Positions 25,730 through 33,933 of a DNA stretch of 64,000 nucleotides are shown piece by piece. The stretch's first letter is position 1, and each line of letters opens with the position of its first letter. The position numbers and the translations under genes are program-made. Source of the stretch: Candidatus Phyllobacterium onerii. GTDB lineage: Bacteria > Pseudomonadota > Alphaproteobacteria > Rhizobiales > Rhizobiaceae. The stretch covers positions 1 to 64,000 of the forward strand of contig NZ_JAQMHX010000007.1 in NCBI RefSeq assembly GCF_028331445.1. Direction: 5' to 3'. Under the pieces are notes generated by a model. The model was not told the DNA's origin, ran no database searches, and saw nothing but the letters and a program-made list of their open reading frames with translations.

Positions 25730-27232
25730 GTGATCGCGGATGGGCATGGAAATCAAAGCCTCCATACCTGTTTCCGGATAACTCAATCTGACACTGCTTG
25801 ACAGAACCTTGTCCAGGCTGCGCTCGATCAATCTTTCACCGAGCCCTCGCGCTTCCGGCGGCAGCACCTTCGGACCGTTGGATTCTACCCAGTGGATGGT
25901 AACGCGGGATTCATCGAGGCCGGGTTCTATTTGCCATGACACCCGCACGCGACCGCCGGCGACGGACAGGGCGCCATGTCTAGCTGCATTGGTAGCGAGC
26001 TCGTGCAGCGCAATGCCAAGCCCGAGTGCGTGATCCGGCGGTAAAACCATGTCCTCCCCTGCGAGCTCGATCTGCCGAGGATCAAAACCCGCATAGGGCT
26101 CCACTTGTTTTGCAATCAAATCGATCAGGCTGATGCCGCTCCATTCTCGATCGGAAAGCAATGTATGTGCCTCCGAAATGGCCCGAAGACGTCCTGAAAA
26201 CGCCTCCATGAACTCCGCTGGATCGGATGTTCGATTGAGCGTCTGCCGTGCCAGTGATTGCAACATCGCCAAGGTGTTTTTGACGCGGTGATTGAGCTCA
26301 CGCAGCAGGAGCCGCGTTTTTTCGGCAGCTTTCTTTGTGTCCGTAATATCAATATTGACACCAACCGCCACCACGGGCCTCCCCTGGGCATCGCGTTCGA
26401 AAATACGACCGCGTCCTAGAAGCCATTGACCCGATGACGCAGCGCGGAATTCTCCGACATAATCCTGATTGCTGACCAGCGCACGTGTGAAGGCTGATTT
26501 CATGATTGGAAAATCGTCGGGGTGCATTGCCCGGAAGACGTCTTCGCCGCTGACAGGTTGATCGGGACTAAGACCAAGCATGGAATAGGCCATCCTGTTG
26601 CCACTGAACTTGCCCGTGCGCAGATCCCATACCCAGCTGCCGACATTGCCGACCTCAAGTGCCATGGAATTACGATCTTCATCCTGACGCAACTTCGCCA
26701 TAGCGTCGGTTTCCGTGCGGGATTCACGTTTGAGCGAGATAAACGAACCGGCAAGTCTTGCCAGAAGCATGAGTTGCTTCTGCTGGATTAAAGCGAATTC
26801 CGTTCGGGGCTCGTCGGACAGGACGCTGAGAGCTCCAATACACTCGTTTGAGACGCAGATCGGTGCAACGGCCAGGAACCGCAGATTCGGCCCATGGGTC
26901 ACCGCATCGATTTCGGAATAGCGAACATCCTCCGCGGCGTTCAGAATGATCAGGCAACTCTTGTCAGGTGCCGCCAGTGAACTGGCTTCAATAGCCCAGA
27001 TATTGGCTATCCCAAGACGGCCTGCATGGGACAAGATACGGCTTCGTTTCTCATCCACAAGCGTGATCTGTGCGCCGCTGCTGTTGGACATCGCCAATGC
27101 GAGTTCCGCCAAACAATGGAATTCGTTGTCATGCTCGCGAATTTCAAGCGTCTTCAAACTCGAAAGAACATCACGACGCGACGACCCCGACAGAAATTCT
27201 AACGTGCTTTCTGAAATGTTTTCCGATCTCAT
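25706..27232 (-). CDS. HWE sensor histidine kinase with GAF and PAS domains
   Basis: The protein has 508 residues. A GAF-like sensor domain spans about 25-180 and a PAS/PAC domain about 195-310 (GNVGSWVWDL, MHPDDFP). The HWE kinase H-box is ELNHRVKNTLAMLQSLARQ, and the ATPase domain has an N-box HELATNAARHGA. No membrane helix is seen, so it senses in the cytoplasm. HWE kinases are the usual input to PhyR in alphaproteobacteria, and this one is itself behind a perfect EcfG promoter, which suggests feedback. I prefer ATG 27232 to TTG 27238. Its 3' end overlaps the convergent membrane protein gene by 24 bp. Confidence 0.88.
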   Translation of the reverse strand: MRSENISESTLEFLSGSSRRDVLSSLKTLEIREHDNEFHCLAELALAMSNSSGAQITLVDEKRSRILSHAGRLGIANIWAIEASSLAAPDKSCLIILNAAEDVRYSEIDAVTHGPNLRFLAVAPICVSNECIGALSVLSDEPRTEFALIQQKQLMLLARLAGSFISLKRESRTETDAMAKLRQDEDRNSMALEVGNVGSWVWDLRTGKFSGNRMAYSMLGLSPDQPVSGEDVFRAMHPDDFPIMKSAFTRALVSNQDYVGEFRAASSGQWLLGRGRIFERDAQGRPVVAVGVNIDITDTKKAAEKTRLLLRELNHRVKNTLAMLQSLARQTLNRTSDPAEFMEAFSGRLRAISEAHTLLSDREWSGISLIDLIAKQVEPYAGFDPRQIELAGEDMVLPPDHALGLGIALHELATNAARHGALSVAGGRVRVSWQIEPGLDESRVTIHWVESNGPKVLPPEARGLGERLIERSLDKVLSSSVRLSYPETGMEALISMPIRDHSNILAHR

Positions 27233-27290
27233 ATCCAAATGATGGCTCGCATCGCCACCCTACTCATACCATCGATACAGCTCCCTCAAG

Positions 27291-27315
27291 AACGCAACCC
27301 TTTGTGCTTTGTTCC
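27291..27315 (-). promoter_or_regulatory. EcfG-type promoter of the GAF-PAS kinase gene
   Basis: On the minus strand GGAAC (plus 27311-27315) and CGTT (plus 27291-27294) are separated by 16 bp, an exact consensus match. It is head to head with the plus-strand EcfG promoter at 27322; six bases separate the two -35 elements. Confidence 0.82.
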
Positions 27316-27321
27316 TTAATG

Positions 27322-27346
27322 GGAACATTTATCCAGCACCTTCGTT
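27322..27346 (+). promoter_or_regulatory. EcfG-type promoter of the 73-aa protein gene
   Basis: GGAAC (27322-27326) and CGTT (27343-27346) are separated by 16 bp. The start codon at 27375 is 28 bp further on. Confidence 0.82.
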
Positions 27347-27374
27347 TTCGTTAGACTACCGAAGGAGGCCGAAA

Positions 27375-27596
27375 ATGCTTGAAGCGAATGACATTCTTTC
27401 TGACGAAAGCCTGAGCAGGGTCCAGAAGATTGCCAAACTGGAAGAACTGTTGAGCGAAGCTCGGGGACTACAGCGAGCGGCCACAGAAAGTGGTATGGAT
27501 CCTGATGATGGTGTAACACGAAATTTGCGGGACATCGAACTTGCCCTTGGTCATCTGAACGCCGAAAAACCGGAAACAGGTGCGGCGACGCTGTGA
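27375..27596 (+). CDS. Small protein of unknown function, EcfG-controlled
   Basis: The protein has 73 residues and I do not recognise it. It is soluble, acidic and helical (SRVQKIAKLEELLSEARGLQ), with no signal or membrane segment. GAAGGAGG (27361-27368) is an excellent ribosome site for ATG 27375. The perfect EcfG promoter immediately upstream makes it a general-stress gene. It converges on the CHASE3 kinase gene. It could be a stress-induced adaptor or regulator, but nothing in the sequence shows this. Confidence 0.75.
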   Translation: MLEANDILSDESLSRVQKIAKLEELLSEARGLQRAATESGMDPDDGVTRNLRDIELALGHLNAEKPETGAATL

Positions 27597-27605
27597 GGAA
27601 AGCGA

Positions 27606-28994
27606 TCATTCATCCTTTTCAGTGGCCTGCTCTGACTGTATCTCCATGAGGCCAGGCAACGCCACCTTCACTGAGGTGCCCCCACCCGGACTGGCAGAGT
27701 AGACAACGGATCCATCGAATTGCTGGCAAAGCTGATTGACGATGAGCGACCCAAGTCCAGAGGAGCGTTTCTTCGATGTCTTCTGCATGCCGACGCCGGT
27801 ATCGGCAATCTCCAGTCTCAGAACATCACCTTCACCGCGCGCGAGATCGATTCTTATCTCTCCCGGCTTGTTGTCCGGAAAAGCGTGTTTTATGGCGTTC
27901 ATCGTCAACTCGCCGATGATTATTCCGAGCGTCGTCGCATCGCGGGAGCTCAGGTTTATCGGGGCAAGCTCTGCGACAATCCTGATATCTCGGTCATGGG
28001 CAGTCGACTGCTTGATATCAGCGATAACGTCCGGCAAATATTCATCCGCACGAACAGTCTCATGATCCTTTCCAAGCCGCAGACGTCTGTGGGCCGACGA
28101 AATGGTTTGAATTCTGTCGCGGGCTGCCCCGAGTGCGGCGCGTATTTCCTCCGACGATACGTCCCGCATCTGAATACCGAGTAGCGACGAGACTGTCGCA
28201 AGCGAATTTCCTATGCGATGGTCGGAATCCTGCAGCAGCGTTTCCACGCGAGCCCGCTCCCGTTTTGCCAAGAGCATGGCTTTTTCAAGTTCCGCCGTCC
28301 TGTTTTGGACCATACTTTCCAGAATTGTTTTTTCTGAAAGAAGCAATGTTTGTCCCTCTGTCAGCTTGCGTACATAACGTCTGGTTCGGTTCGCAAGAAT
28401 GACTGCCAGAATGAGAGCACCCCCGAGGGAAGAGAGCGCGGCTATTGTTAGCCAGCTTCTCATTTGATCCACAGCAATGTTTCGTTCAATCAGCCTTCGA
28501 TCCTCTTCTGCGAGAAAGCCGTCGACCGTCTTATTGATTTCATCGAGTTGACCAACGCCGAAATTTGGTCCGAGGGACTCACGCGCTTCCGTACTCATCC
28601 CCGCAACCGCCTGGGCAATCGCCGCATCCACGTTTCTCTGTTTTGCTTTCGCCAGATCGCGGATTCGCGTTGCCGTAGCCTGCTGCCGCGGATTTCCCTT
28701 GGTCATTTCCGTAAGCGTATTGAGGCTCTCGTCGAGCCGGGCTGTCACGTTCCGATAATGATCAAGTAACGGGGTACTGTTCGTCAAGATGAACCCGCGC
28801 TGACTGTTGTGAGCCTCGGTCATCAATGACAGCGAACCATACGCCTGTTCACGCACCTTATATGTGGCGAGGATATCGTCGATCTGATTGTTGACGCTGC
28901 GCGCAAGGATAATCGTGGAGCCGGCTGAACCAATAATCATGCCGAGCGAAAGTACGATCGCCAAGCCTCTTAGCGGCCTCCGTGAAAAGCTCAT
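27606..28994 (-). CDS. Membrane sensor histidine kinase, CHASE3 and HisKA_2 domains
   Basis: The protein has 462 residues. Helix 1 is at about 10-35, and a periplasmic CHASE3 domain with the RGFILT motif follows. Helix 2 is at about 185-205. A linker coiled coil leads to the HisKA_2 box (DHRIGNSLATVSSLLGIQ) and an ATPase domain with ELTMNAIKHAF and DTGVGM. This is the layout of PhyK-type kinases that phosphorylate PhyR, and its place 2 kb from phyR supports that role. I chose ATG 28994 because translation upstream of it has no family likeness and the first helix follows directly. Confidence 0.88.
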   Translation of the reverse strand: MSFSRRPLRGLAIVLSLGMIIGSAGSTIILARSVNNQIDDILATYKVREQAYGSLSLMTEAHNSQRGFILTNSTPLLDHYRNVTARLDESLNTLTEMTKGNPRQQATATRIRDLAKAKQRNVDAAIAQAVAGMSTEARESLGPNFGVGQLDEINKTVDGFLAEEDRRLIERNIAVDQMRSWLTIAALSSLGGALILAVILANRTRRYVRKLTEGQTLLLSEKTILESMVQNRTAELEKAMLLAKRERARVETLLQDSDHRIGNSLATVSSLLGIQMRDVSSEEIRAALGAARDRIQTISSAHRRLRLGKDHETVRADEYLPDVIADIKQSTAHDRDIRIVAELAPINLSSRDATTLGIIIGELTMNAIKHAFPDNKPGEIRIDLARGEGDVLRLEIADTGVGMQKTSKKRSSGLGSLIVNQLCQQFDGSVVYSASPGGGTSVKVALPGLMEIQSEQATEKDE

Positions 28995-29040
28995 GACAAT
29001 TCTGCGCCACCACAACAAATGATGTGCCCTCCATGGAATT

Positions 29041-29796
29041 CTAGATATATGGTCGAAGCGTGCCCGGCAAACCCTGCCAACCCGATATGTCCAGGAGCAC
29101 GTCCTCCTCAAGGATCTCGCACCCGCGATCAAGCCAACGAAGGGCGTTACGAGCAGCGAGCTTCTTCAACGTCTTGTTAGTGTGAACAATCGATAGGCCT
29201 AGCGTATCAGCCACATGTTGCTGCGTCAGCGGCACCATCAGCTTGTTGCTCCTGACCATCCCTACTGATTTGGCACGCTGGAACACGAAGGCAAAAAGAT
29301 AGGCTGCCCTCTCCAAGGCAGTGCGCCGTCCCACGCTTAGCAGGATTTCGTCGAGCATTTGTTCCTCGCGGGAAGCAATCCAGGTTATGTCATAGGCAAG
29401 TTCGGGATAATTGCGGAAGAGGTTTGCAAGTTTATCGCGCTGAAATACACAAAGTATCATCGGCGACAAAGCCTCGATCGAATGCTGCATCTCGTGCATC
29501 ACAGACCCTTGCAGACCGATCAAATCACCGGGAAGTACATAGTTCAGGATCTGCCGACGACCGTCTTCCAATGTTTTGTAGCGGAAGCCCCAACCAGAGA
29601 GCACGGTGAAGAGGTGCGCACTATTGGCACCTTCCACAAGGACAGTCGTACCGGCATCGGCAACCAGCTCGCCCGTTTTGAAGTTCGTGAGAAACGATAT
29701 TTCTTCTTTGGTATGCCGTTGAAAATGCGGAAATTCCTGCAATGGACATTTGTCACAGGGATATTGCCTGGCAGCCGAAGCTTTAATGGTTCTCAT
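29041..29796 (-). CDS. Crp/Fnr family transcriptional regulator
   Basis: The protein has 251 residues. The cyclic-nucleotide-binding-like beta barrel spans about 30-150 and a Crp-type helix-turn-helix lies at about 185-215 (LTQQHVADTLGLSIVHTNKTLKKL). An N-terminal CDKCPL gives one CxxC, but the four-cysteine iron-sulfur set of Fnr is not present, so oxygen sensing by a cluster is unlikely. It sits between the CHASE3 kinase and the receiver gene in the PhyR district, as such regulators often do in rhizobia. The effector is unknown. Confidence 0.88.
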   Translation of the reverse strand: MRTIKASAARQYPCDKCPLQEFPHFQRHTKEEISFLTNFKTGELVADAGTTVLVEGANSAHLFTVLSGWGFRYKTLEDGRRQILNYVLPGDLIGLQGSVMHEMQHSIEALSPMILCVFQRDKLANLFRNYPELAYDITWIASREEQMLDEILLSVGRRTALERAAYLFAFVFQRAKSVGMVRSNKLMVPLTQQHVADTLGLSIVHTNKTLKKLAARNALRWLDRGCEILEEDVLLDISGWQGLPGTLRPYI

Positions 29797-29938
29797 TGTG
29801 GCCGTTCAGTTGATGTCGGGTTACAAGTTATCATGCCCTCTGTGAATTGCTTAACATTTCTTCGCAATCCGCATGTCTTAGTTAAATGACATTGCGATTC
29901 CGTCCTGTGCATAAGAAGTCCCCACAGGAGCATCTTAA

Positions 29939-30346
29939 ATGGAATTGAAAGGCATGCGACTTCTGGTCCTCGAAGATGAATATCTGATTGGACTAGAGCT
30001 GGCGCGCATCGCGGAAGAGTGCCAGGTGCAATCCGTCGATCTGGTTTCGAATGTTAATGAACTACTTGCCTGGATCGAAAGCGACGCCGAATGCGACATT
30101 GCAATCATCGAGGTCGAAGCGCACGGTGTTTCTTCATTGCAGGCGGCCACCCTATTGCAATCGCGAGGCGTGCCGCTGGTTTTCACCACTGCGTATGATG
30201 TGGAAGCAGGTGGCATAGATGGCTTTGTAGGAGTTACCGTTGTCGGCAAACCCTACGGCAAAAGCCAAATTATCAAAGCTGTCGCCGCCTTATCTCCGTC
30301 GAAAAAGCGATTCAACGAAACCGGCTCCTCAGGCGAACTTGTTTGA
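29939..30346 (+). CDS. Stand-alone receiver protein with Glu at the phosphorylation site
   Basis: The protein has 135 residues, one receiver domain and a short tail. The acidic pocket (VLEDEYL, residues about 11-17), the switch Thr (FTTAYD) and the conserved Lys (GKPYG) are all present. At the end of strand 3, where the phospho-accepting Asp belongs, it has Glu58 (IAIIEVEAHG). Glu can mimic phospho-Asp, so the protein may be locked in an active-like state or act as a phosphorylation-independent partner. CAGGAG supports ATG 29939. It overlaps the convergent ecfG gene by 18 bp. Confidence 0.85.
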   Translation: MELKGMRLLVLEDEYLIGLELARIAEECQVQSVDLVSNVNELLAWIESDAECDIAIIEVEAHGVSSLQAATLLQSRGVPLVFTTAYDVEAGGIDGFVGVTVVGKPYGKSQIIKAVAALSPSKKRFNETGSSGELV

Positions 30347-30880
30347 CGTGACCTGCGTTGCGATTGAATCAGGGCCGTAGTCTACCTCCCCCTGAATCTC
30401 GAGCAATTCCTGCAGACGTGTTCTGGCACGGCTCACACGGCTTTTGATCGTTCCAACGGCGCACTCGCAGATTTCAGCAGCCTCTTCATAAGAAAAGCCC
30501 GACGCGCCGACAAGTATGATCGCTTCACGCTGATCGTCGGGCAGCTTTTCGAGCGCTTTGCGAAAATCCTGCAAATCCAGCGAGCCATATTGTGCCGGAT
30601 GAACGGACAACTGCTCGGTGAATATCCCATCGGAATCCTGAACCTCGCGCCCGCGCTTGCGCATCTGGCTGTAGAATTCGTTGCGCAAGATCGTAAACAG
30701 CCAAGCCTTGATATTGGTGCCGGGCTCGAACGAATCCTGTTTGGCCCACGCCTTCATGATCGTATCCTGCACAAGGTCATCTGCCCTGTCCGGATTACCG
30801 ATCAGCGACACTGCAAATGCTCGCAGTTTCGGCAAGGCAGCAATCAAATCTCTCTTGAAGTCGGCAGATTCATGTACCAT
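30329..30880 (-). CDS. ecfG: EcfG general stress sigma factor
   Basis: The protein has 183 residues. Region 2 is DLVQDTIMKAWAKQDSFEPG plus NIKAWLFTILRNEFYSQ, and region 4 is EKLPDDQREAIILVGASGFSYEEAAEICECAVGTIKSRVSRAR. These are typical of ECF15 (EcfG/RpoE2). It directs RNA polymerase to GGAAC-N16/17-CGTT promoters and is held by NepR until PhyR-P binds NepR. The gene starts 11 bp after the nepR stop, as in other GSR loci. No C-terminal extra domain is present. Confidence 0.95.
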   Translation of the reverse strand: MVHESADFKRDLIAALPKLRAFAVSLIGNPDRADDLVQDTIMKAWAKQDSFEPGTNIKAWLFTILRNEFYSQMRKRGREVQDSDGIFTEQLSVHPAQYGSLDLQDFRKALEKLPDDQREAIILVGASGFSYEEAAEICECAVGTIKSRVSRARTRLQELLEIQGEVDYGPDSIATQVTSNKFA

Positions 30881-30891
30881 TCAACAGCCTG

Positions 30892-31095
30892 TTATTTGGT
30901 TGATTGCGTATGATTGCGTTCAGCCTCATCAAGCTTTTCAAGAAGATCGAGAAAACGAGCTGGTATTTCTTCCTCCTGCACCGATGCGTAAAGCGCGCGT
31001 AACTTCAGACCAATTTCCGTTTCAGCGTTCTTAATGTCGCGGCGGCGAACTCGCACCTTTTCAGGAGCGTCAATAGAATTCTTTTTGGCGTTCAT
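30892..31095 (-). CDS. nepR: NepR anti-sigma factor
   Basis: The protein has 67 residues. The conserved helix IGLKLRALYASVQEEEIPARFLDLLEKL is the EcfG/PhyR-binding region of NepR. It binds EcfG in unstressed cells and switches to phosphorylated PhyR under stress. I chose ATG 31095 because the upstream reading has no family likeness. It is co-transcribed with ecfG and divergent to phyR, the classical arrangement. Its own promoter should lie near 31169-31193, where GGAAC is present on the minus strand but the -10 is poor. Confidence 0.93.
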   Translation of the reverse strand: MNAKKNSIDAPEKVRVRRRDIKNAETEIGLKLRALYASVQEEEIPARFLDLLEKLDEAERNHTQSTK

Positions 31096-31199
31096 TGTCT
31101 GATCTTTGCTGGTGGTTCGTCGCTGTAGTATGAATAGAGCCTGTACCCAAGGCACATTAATGATGATAATTCCTGACAAAGAAGAAAGTTCCGTTACAG

Positions 31200-31224
31200 G
31201 GAACTTTTTTTTTGCGAAAGTGTT
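31200..31224 (+). promoter_or_regulatory. EcfG-type promoter of phyR
   Basis: GGAAC (31200-31204) and TGTT (31221-31224) are 16 bp apart. A GGAAC in the opposite direction (plus 31189-31193) lies 6 bp away, head to head. That arm has no CGTT at 16 or 17 bp (only TT at 18 bp), so autoregulation of nepR-ecfG from it is less certain. Confidence 0.7.
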
Positions 31225-31280
31225 TCAGGAAGGAACTCACCACGCCTCAGTACCCCACCCGAAACAGGGAAATCACTATA

Positions 31281-32075
31281 ATGTCATTGTCCACCCGGAT
31301 AGCCCCTCATCTTCCATATCTTCGCCGTTTCGCTCGCGCTATCACCGGCTCGCAATCTTCCGGCGATGCCTACGTTGCGGCGACGCTTGAAATTCTCATC
31401 ACCGACGTTTCCCTTTTCCCTCAAGCAGGATCCGATCGTGCAAGCCTCTACAAGCTGCTGATCAAACATTTCAACTCCGTCAATGTCCGCCCTCTCGAAC
31501 TGAAATCCGAGTTCGGCTGGGAGAGACATGCAGCGGCCAACCTCACTGCAATCGCGCCGAAAGCCCGTCAGGCCTTCCTGCTGATCAGCCTTGAAGGTTT
31601 CAGCCAGGCTGAGACGATGGAAATTCTCGAAGTCACGGAAGGCGAACTTTACGGGCTGTTGGACGAGGCATCCGTCGGCATTTCGAAACAGATCGCAACC
31701 GACATTCTGATTATTGAGGACGAACCTTTGATCGCCATGGATATTGAGCACATGGTCCAAACCCTCGGGCACCGCGTGGTTGGCATTGCACGCACGCGCG
31801 ACGAGGCGCTCAAGATTTACTCCGCCACCCATCCGAGCATGATACTGGCAGATATCCAGCTTGCGGACGGAAGCTCCGGTATCGACGCAGTGAACAACAT
31901 TCTCAGTCAGGATGCGGTTCCTGTTATTTTCATCACCGCCTTTCCCGAAAGATTGCTGACAGGAGAACGGCCGGAACCGACCTTCCTCGTTACCAAACCG
32001 TTCAATCCCGATATGGTCAAGGCATTAATCACCCAGGCCCTGTTCTTTAAAGAGAGCAGCAAAGCCAAGGCGTAG
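31281..32075 (+). CDS. phyR: PhyR, general stress response regulator
   Basis: The protein has 264 residues. The N-terminal part (about 1-130) is sigma-factor-like and mimics EcfG for NepR binding. The C-terminal receiver has the acidic pocket IIEDEPLIAMD, phospho-acceptor Asp191 (ILADIQL), and the ITAFPERLLTGERPEPTFLVTKPF class signature split over strands 4 and 5. On phosphorylation it captures NepR and frees EcfG. ATG 31281 matches the family start (MSLSTRIAPHLP). Its gene is divergent to nepR-ecfG and behind an EcfG-like promoter. Confidence 0.95.
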   Translation: MSLSTRIAPHLPYLRRFARAITGSQSSGDAYVAATLEILITDVSLFPQAGSDRASLYKLLIKHFNSVNVRPLELKSEFGWERHAAANLTAIAPKARQAFLLISLEGFSQAETMEILEVTEGELYGLLDEASVGISKQIATDILIIEDEPLIAMDIEHMVQTLGHRVVGIARTRDEALKIYSATHPSMILADIQLADGSSGIDAVNNILSQDAVPVIFITAFPERLLTGERPEPTFLVTKPFNPDMVKALITQALFFKESSKAKA

Positions 32076-32097
32076 AGCGCTTTGCCCTCCTGCCTCG

Positions 32098-32122
32098 GGA
32101 ACAAAACAGCGTCTTGCTCGTT
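32098..32122 (+). promoter_or_regulatory. EcfG-type promoter of the DUF1328 gene
   Basis: GGAAC (32098-32102) and CGTT (32119-32122) are separated by exactly 16 bp. The start codon at 32152 is 29 bp further on. Confidence 0.8.
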
Positions 32123-32151
32123 TTGAATCCGACAAGACAGGGAGATGATAA

Positions 32152-32316
32152 ATGCTTTATTATGCTGTAATTTTTCTGATCATAGCACTTGTGGCAGGCG
32201 CGTTAGGATTTGGTGGTATTGCCGGTGCCTCGGCGGGTATCGCCCAGATCATTTTCTACGTGTTCCTGGCGCTGCTGCTGATCTCATTGATCGCCAGCAT
32301 CATACGTCGCGCTTAA
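32152..32316 (+). CDS. DUF1328 small membrane protein
   Basis: The protein has 54 residues with two hydrophobic helices: [19 protein letters not shown], then [20 protein letters not shown]. This is the DUF1328 (YtjA-like) pattern, a tiny stress-related membrane family of unknown mechanism. AGGGAGAT is placed 5 bp before the ATG. It lies between a perfect EcfG promoter and a strong terminator, so it is a monocistronic stress gene following phyR. Confidence 0.85.
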   Translation: MLYYAVIFLIIALVAGALGFGGIAGASAGIAQIIFYVFLALLLISLIASIIRRA

Positions 32317-32330
32317 CCGCAGCAAATCAC

Positions 32331-32361
32331 AAAAACCGCCGGTCTCGTACCGGCGGTTTTT
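32331..32361. terminator. Strong bidirectional terminator
   Basis: A perfect 12-bp inverted repeat AAAAACCGCCGG / CCGGCGGTTTTT (32331-32342, 32350-32361) with a 7-nt loop provides an A-run before and a T-run after the GC stem. Confidence 0.9.
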
Positions 32362-32445
32362 GTGTATCTTTAAGAAGTCCTGTCCGGGATTGCGGCAAAC
32401 TCAATTTTTGTAGTAGTCACGCTGAATGAAGCGTGGGAGCCAAAG

Positions 32446-33933
32446 GTGTTCTGGCGAAAATTCAGCATGGCCTCACTTGATGGCCCACCAATCAATTGGT
32501 CAAAACTTGCACGCCTCGCCCCGCGTGCAATCGTTCTGTACATCCTTGCCATCTTAGTACTGCGCCTCTTTCTTTCGCGGTTTATGGAAATCGATGAGGC
32601 GCAATTCGTTGGCGAAGTTGCATTCGCTTGGAACTATGGCAACTCGCATCCGCCAATGTACAATTGGCTGGTGCGACTCGCGCTTGAACTGACTGGTTGG
32701 AACTGGGTTCTTGCTGTCGCTCTGGTGCGCCTTTCCCTGCTTGGGCTCTATCACTGGCTTAGTTTCGATACTGCGCGCCGACTGGGTGGTGACCGCGCAG
32801 GCGTACTAGCGTTAACTGCGTCGGCGTTTCTGCCGCAGATAGTCTGGATGTCCATCCAGACTACAGCACATACTATTCTCGTTATTTCCGCATCAATCGG
32901 CATCGTTCATGCCTTTGCGCTGTTGCGTGAGGGGAAGGGTACGCGTGCATACATCTGGTTTGGCATCTGGGCGGCAATCGGGGCCTTGGCCAAATATAAC
33001 TTCTTCATTTTTCTGGTCAGCTTCCTCATCGCTGCGGTGATAACGCCAACCATTCGCCGTCAATTGTTCCAGCGGCGGATCTGGATCTCGATTGCTATTT
33101 TCATTGCTGCTTTTACACCCGTCATTGTCGCCTCCCTCAATGCACCCTTGGCGGCGACAGCCGGCAGAATGCATAAGCTTGCGCAGGCGATCGGCTATCT
33201 GGAATCATTCGATCTTCCGCGGGTAGGGATCGACGGGCTAGCCAGTCTCCTGATTTCAACCTTCCTGTGGGCCGGCCCTGCCCTCATAATCTTCTGGATT
33301 GGTCGGACTCGAGATCATCCACGCCCCCCGCCGGATGGCGCCGAGGATGTCCGCAAGCTCCTGCTTCGCACAATACTGATCGGCCTTGGCGCCTTCGCCG
33401 TATTGGTTTTCATTGCCGATTACCATTCCGTCGCAGAGCGCTATATGGCCCCGATCCTGGCACCGACTGCGATCCTTTTGGCGCTCTCTTTGCCGCAGGT
33501 ACTCGGCGCGCGCAATGTGCTCGTCATCTCAGGCGCCATGTACATCCTTGCCCCGCTGGCAGTCGCAATGATTGCGCTGTTTGGCACCCCTCGATTCAAT
33601 TTTCCCTTCGACGGCGTAGCCGATGCGATCCGCGCACAGAATCCCACGCCTGCGAGAATCGCGTCAAACCGTCAGGATGATGCGGGCAATGTAGCAGCGC
33701 TCTTGCATTGGCCACCTGAACGGGGCGAAGCCTCGGATATTGTTCTGGTCTGGCAGGGCAATGACGACCCTGGCGAAGAAGCATTAGCGCGGTTACCGGT
33801 TGACGCACAGCCCATCGGACCGGTTACACGGGTGACCGCGCGAGTGCGAAACTTCAATGGGGAACTGCGAACCTTTAGCTTCCAGCGTTATTCATCTCGG
33901 TTACCGATGCCGGATCAGAATAGCGGCGGATGA
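32446..33933 (+). CDS. GT-C glycosyltransferase, ArnT/PMT-2 family
   Basis: The protein has 495 residues with about ten membrane helices. The first periplasmic loop has the acidic MEIDEAQF motif; Asp there is the usual catalytic base of GT83/GT39 enzymes. Such proteins move a sugar from a polyprenyl-phosphate carrier to lipid A or another envelope acceptor on the periplasmic face. GTG 32446 (GGGAGCCAAAG upstream) or ATG 32467 are both possible starts. The convergent neighbour is a polyprenyl-phosphate glycosyltransferase-like gene, which could make its donor. The two coding ends overlap by 59 bp. Confidence 0.82.
   Translation: MFWRKFSMASLDGPPINWSKLARLAPRAIVLYILAILVLRLFLSRFMEIDEAQFVGEVAFAWNYGNSHPPMYNWLVRLALELTGWNWVLAVALVRLSLLGLYHWLSFDTARRLGGDRAGVLALTASAFLPQIVWMSIQTTAHTILVISASIGIVHAFALLREGKGTRAYIWFGIWAAIGALAKYNFFIFLVSFLIAAVITPTIRRQLFQRRIWISIAIFIAAFTPVIVASLNAPLAATAGRMHKLAQAIGYLESFDLPRVGIDGLASLLISTFLWAGPALIIFWIGRTRDHPRPPPDGAEDVRKLLLRTILIGLGAFAVLVFIADYHSVAERYMAPILAPTAILLALSLPQVLGARNVLVISGAMYILAPLAVAMIALFGTPRFNFPFDGVADAIRAQNPTPARIASNRQDDAGNVAALLHWPPERGEASDIVLVWQGNDDPGEEALARLPVDAQPIGPVTRVTARVRNFNGELRTFSFQRYSSRLPMPDQNSGG

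Noticed and set aside
31169-31193. Minus-strand GGAAC as promoter of nepR-ecfG
   Set aside because: No CGTT at the right distance; kept only as a remark, though autoregulation is common in this family.
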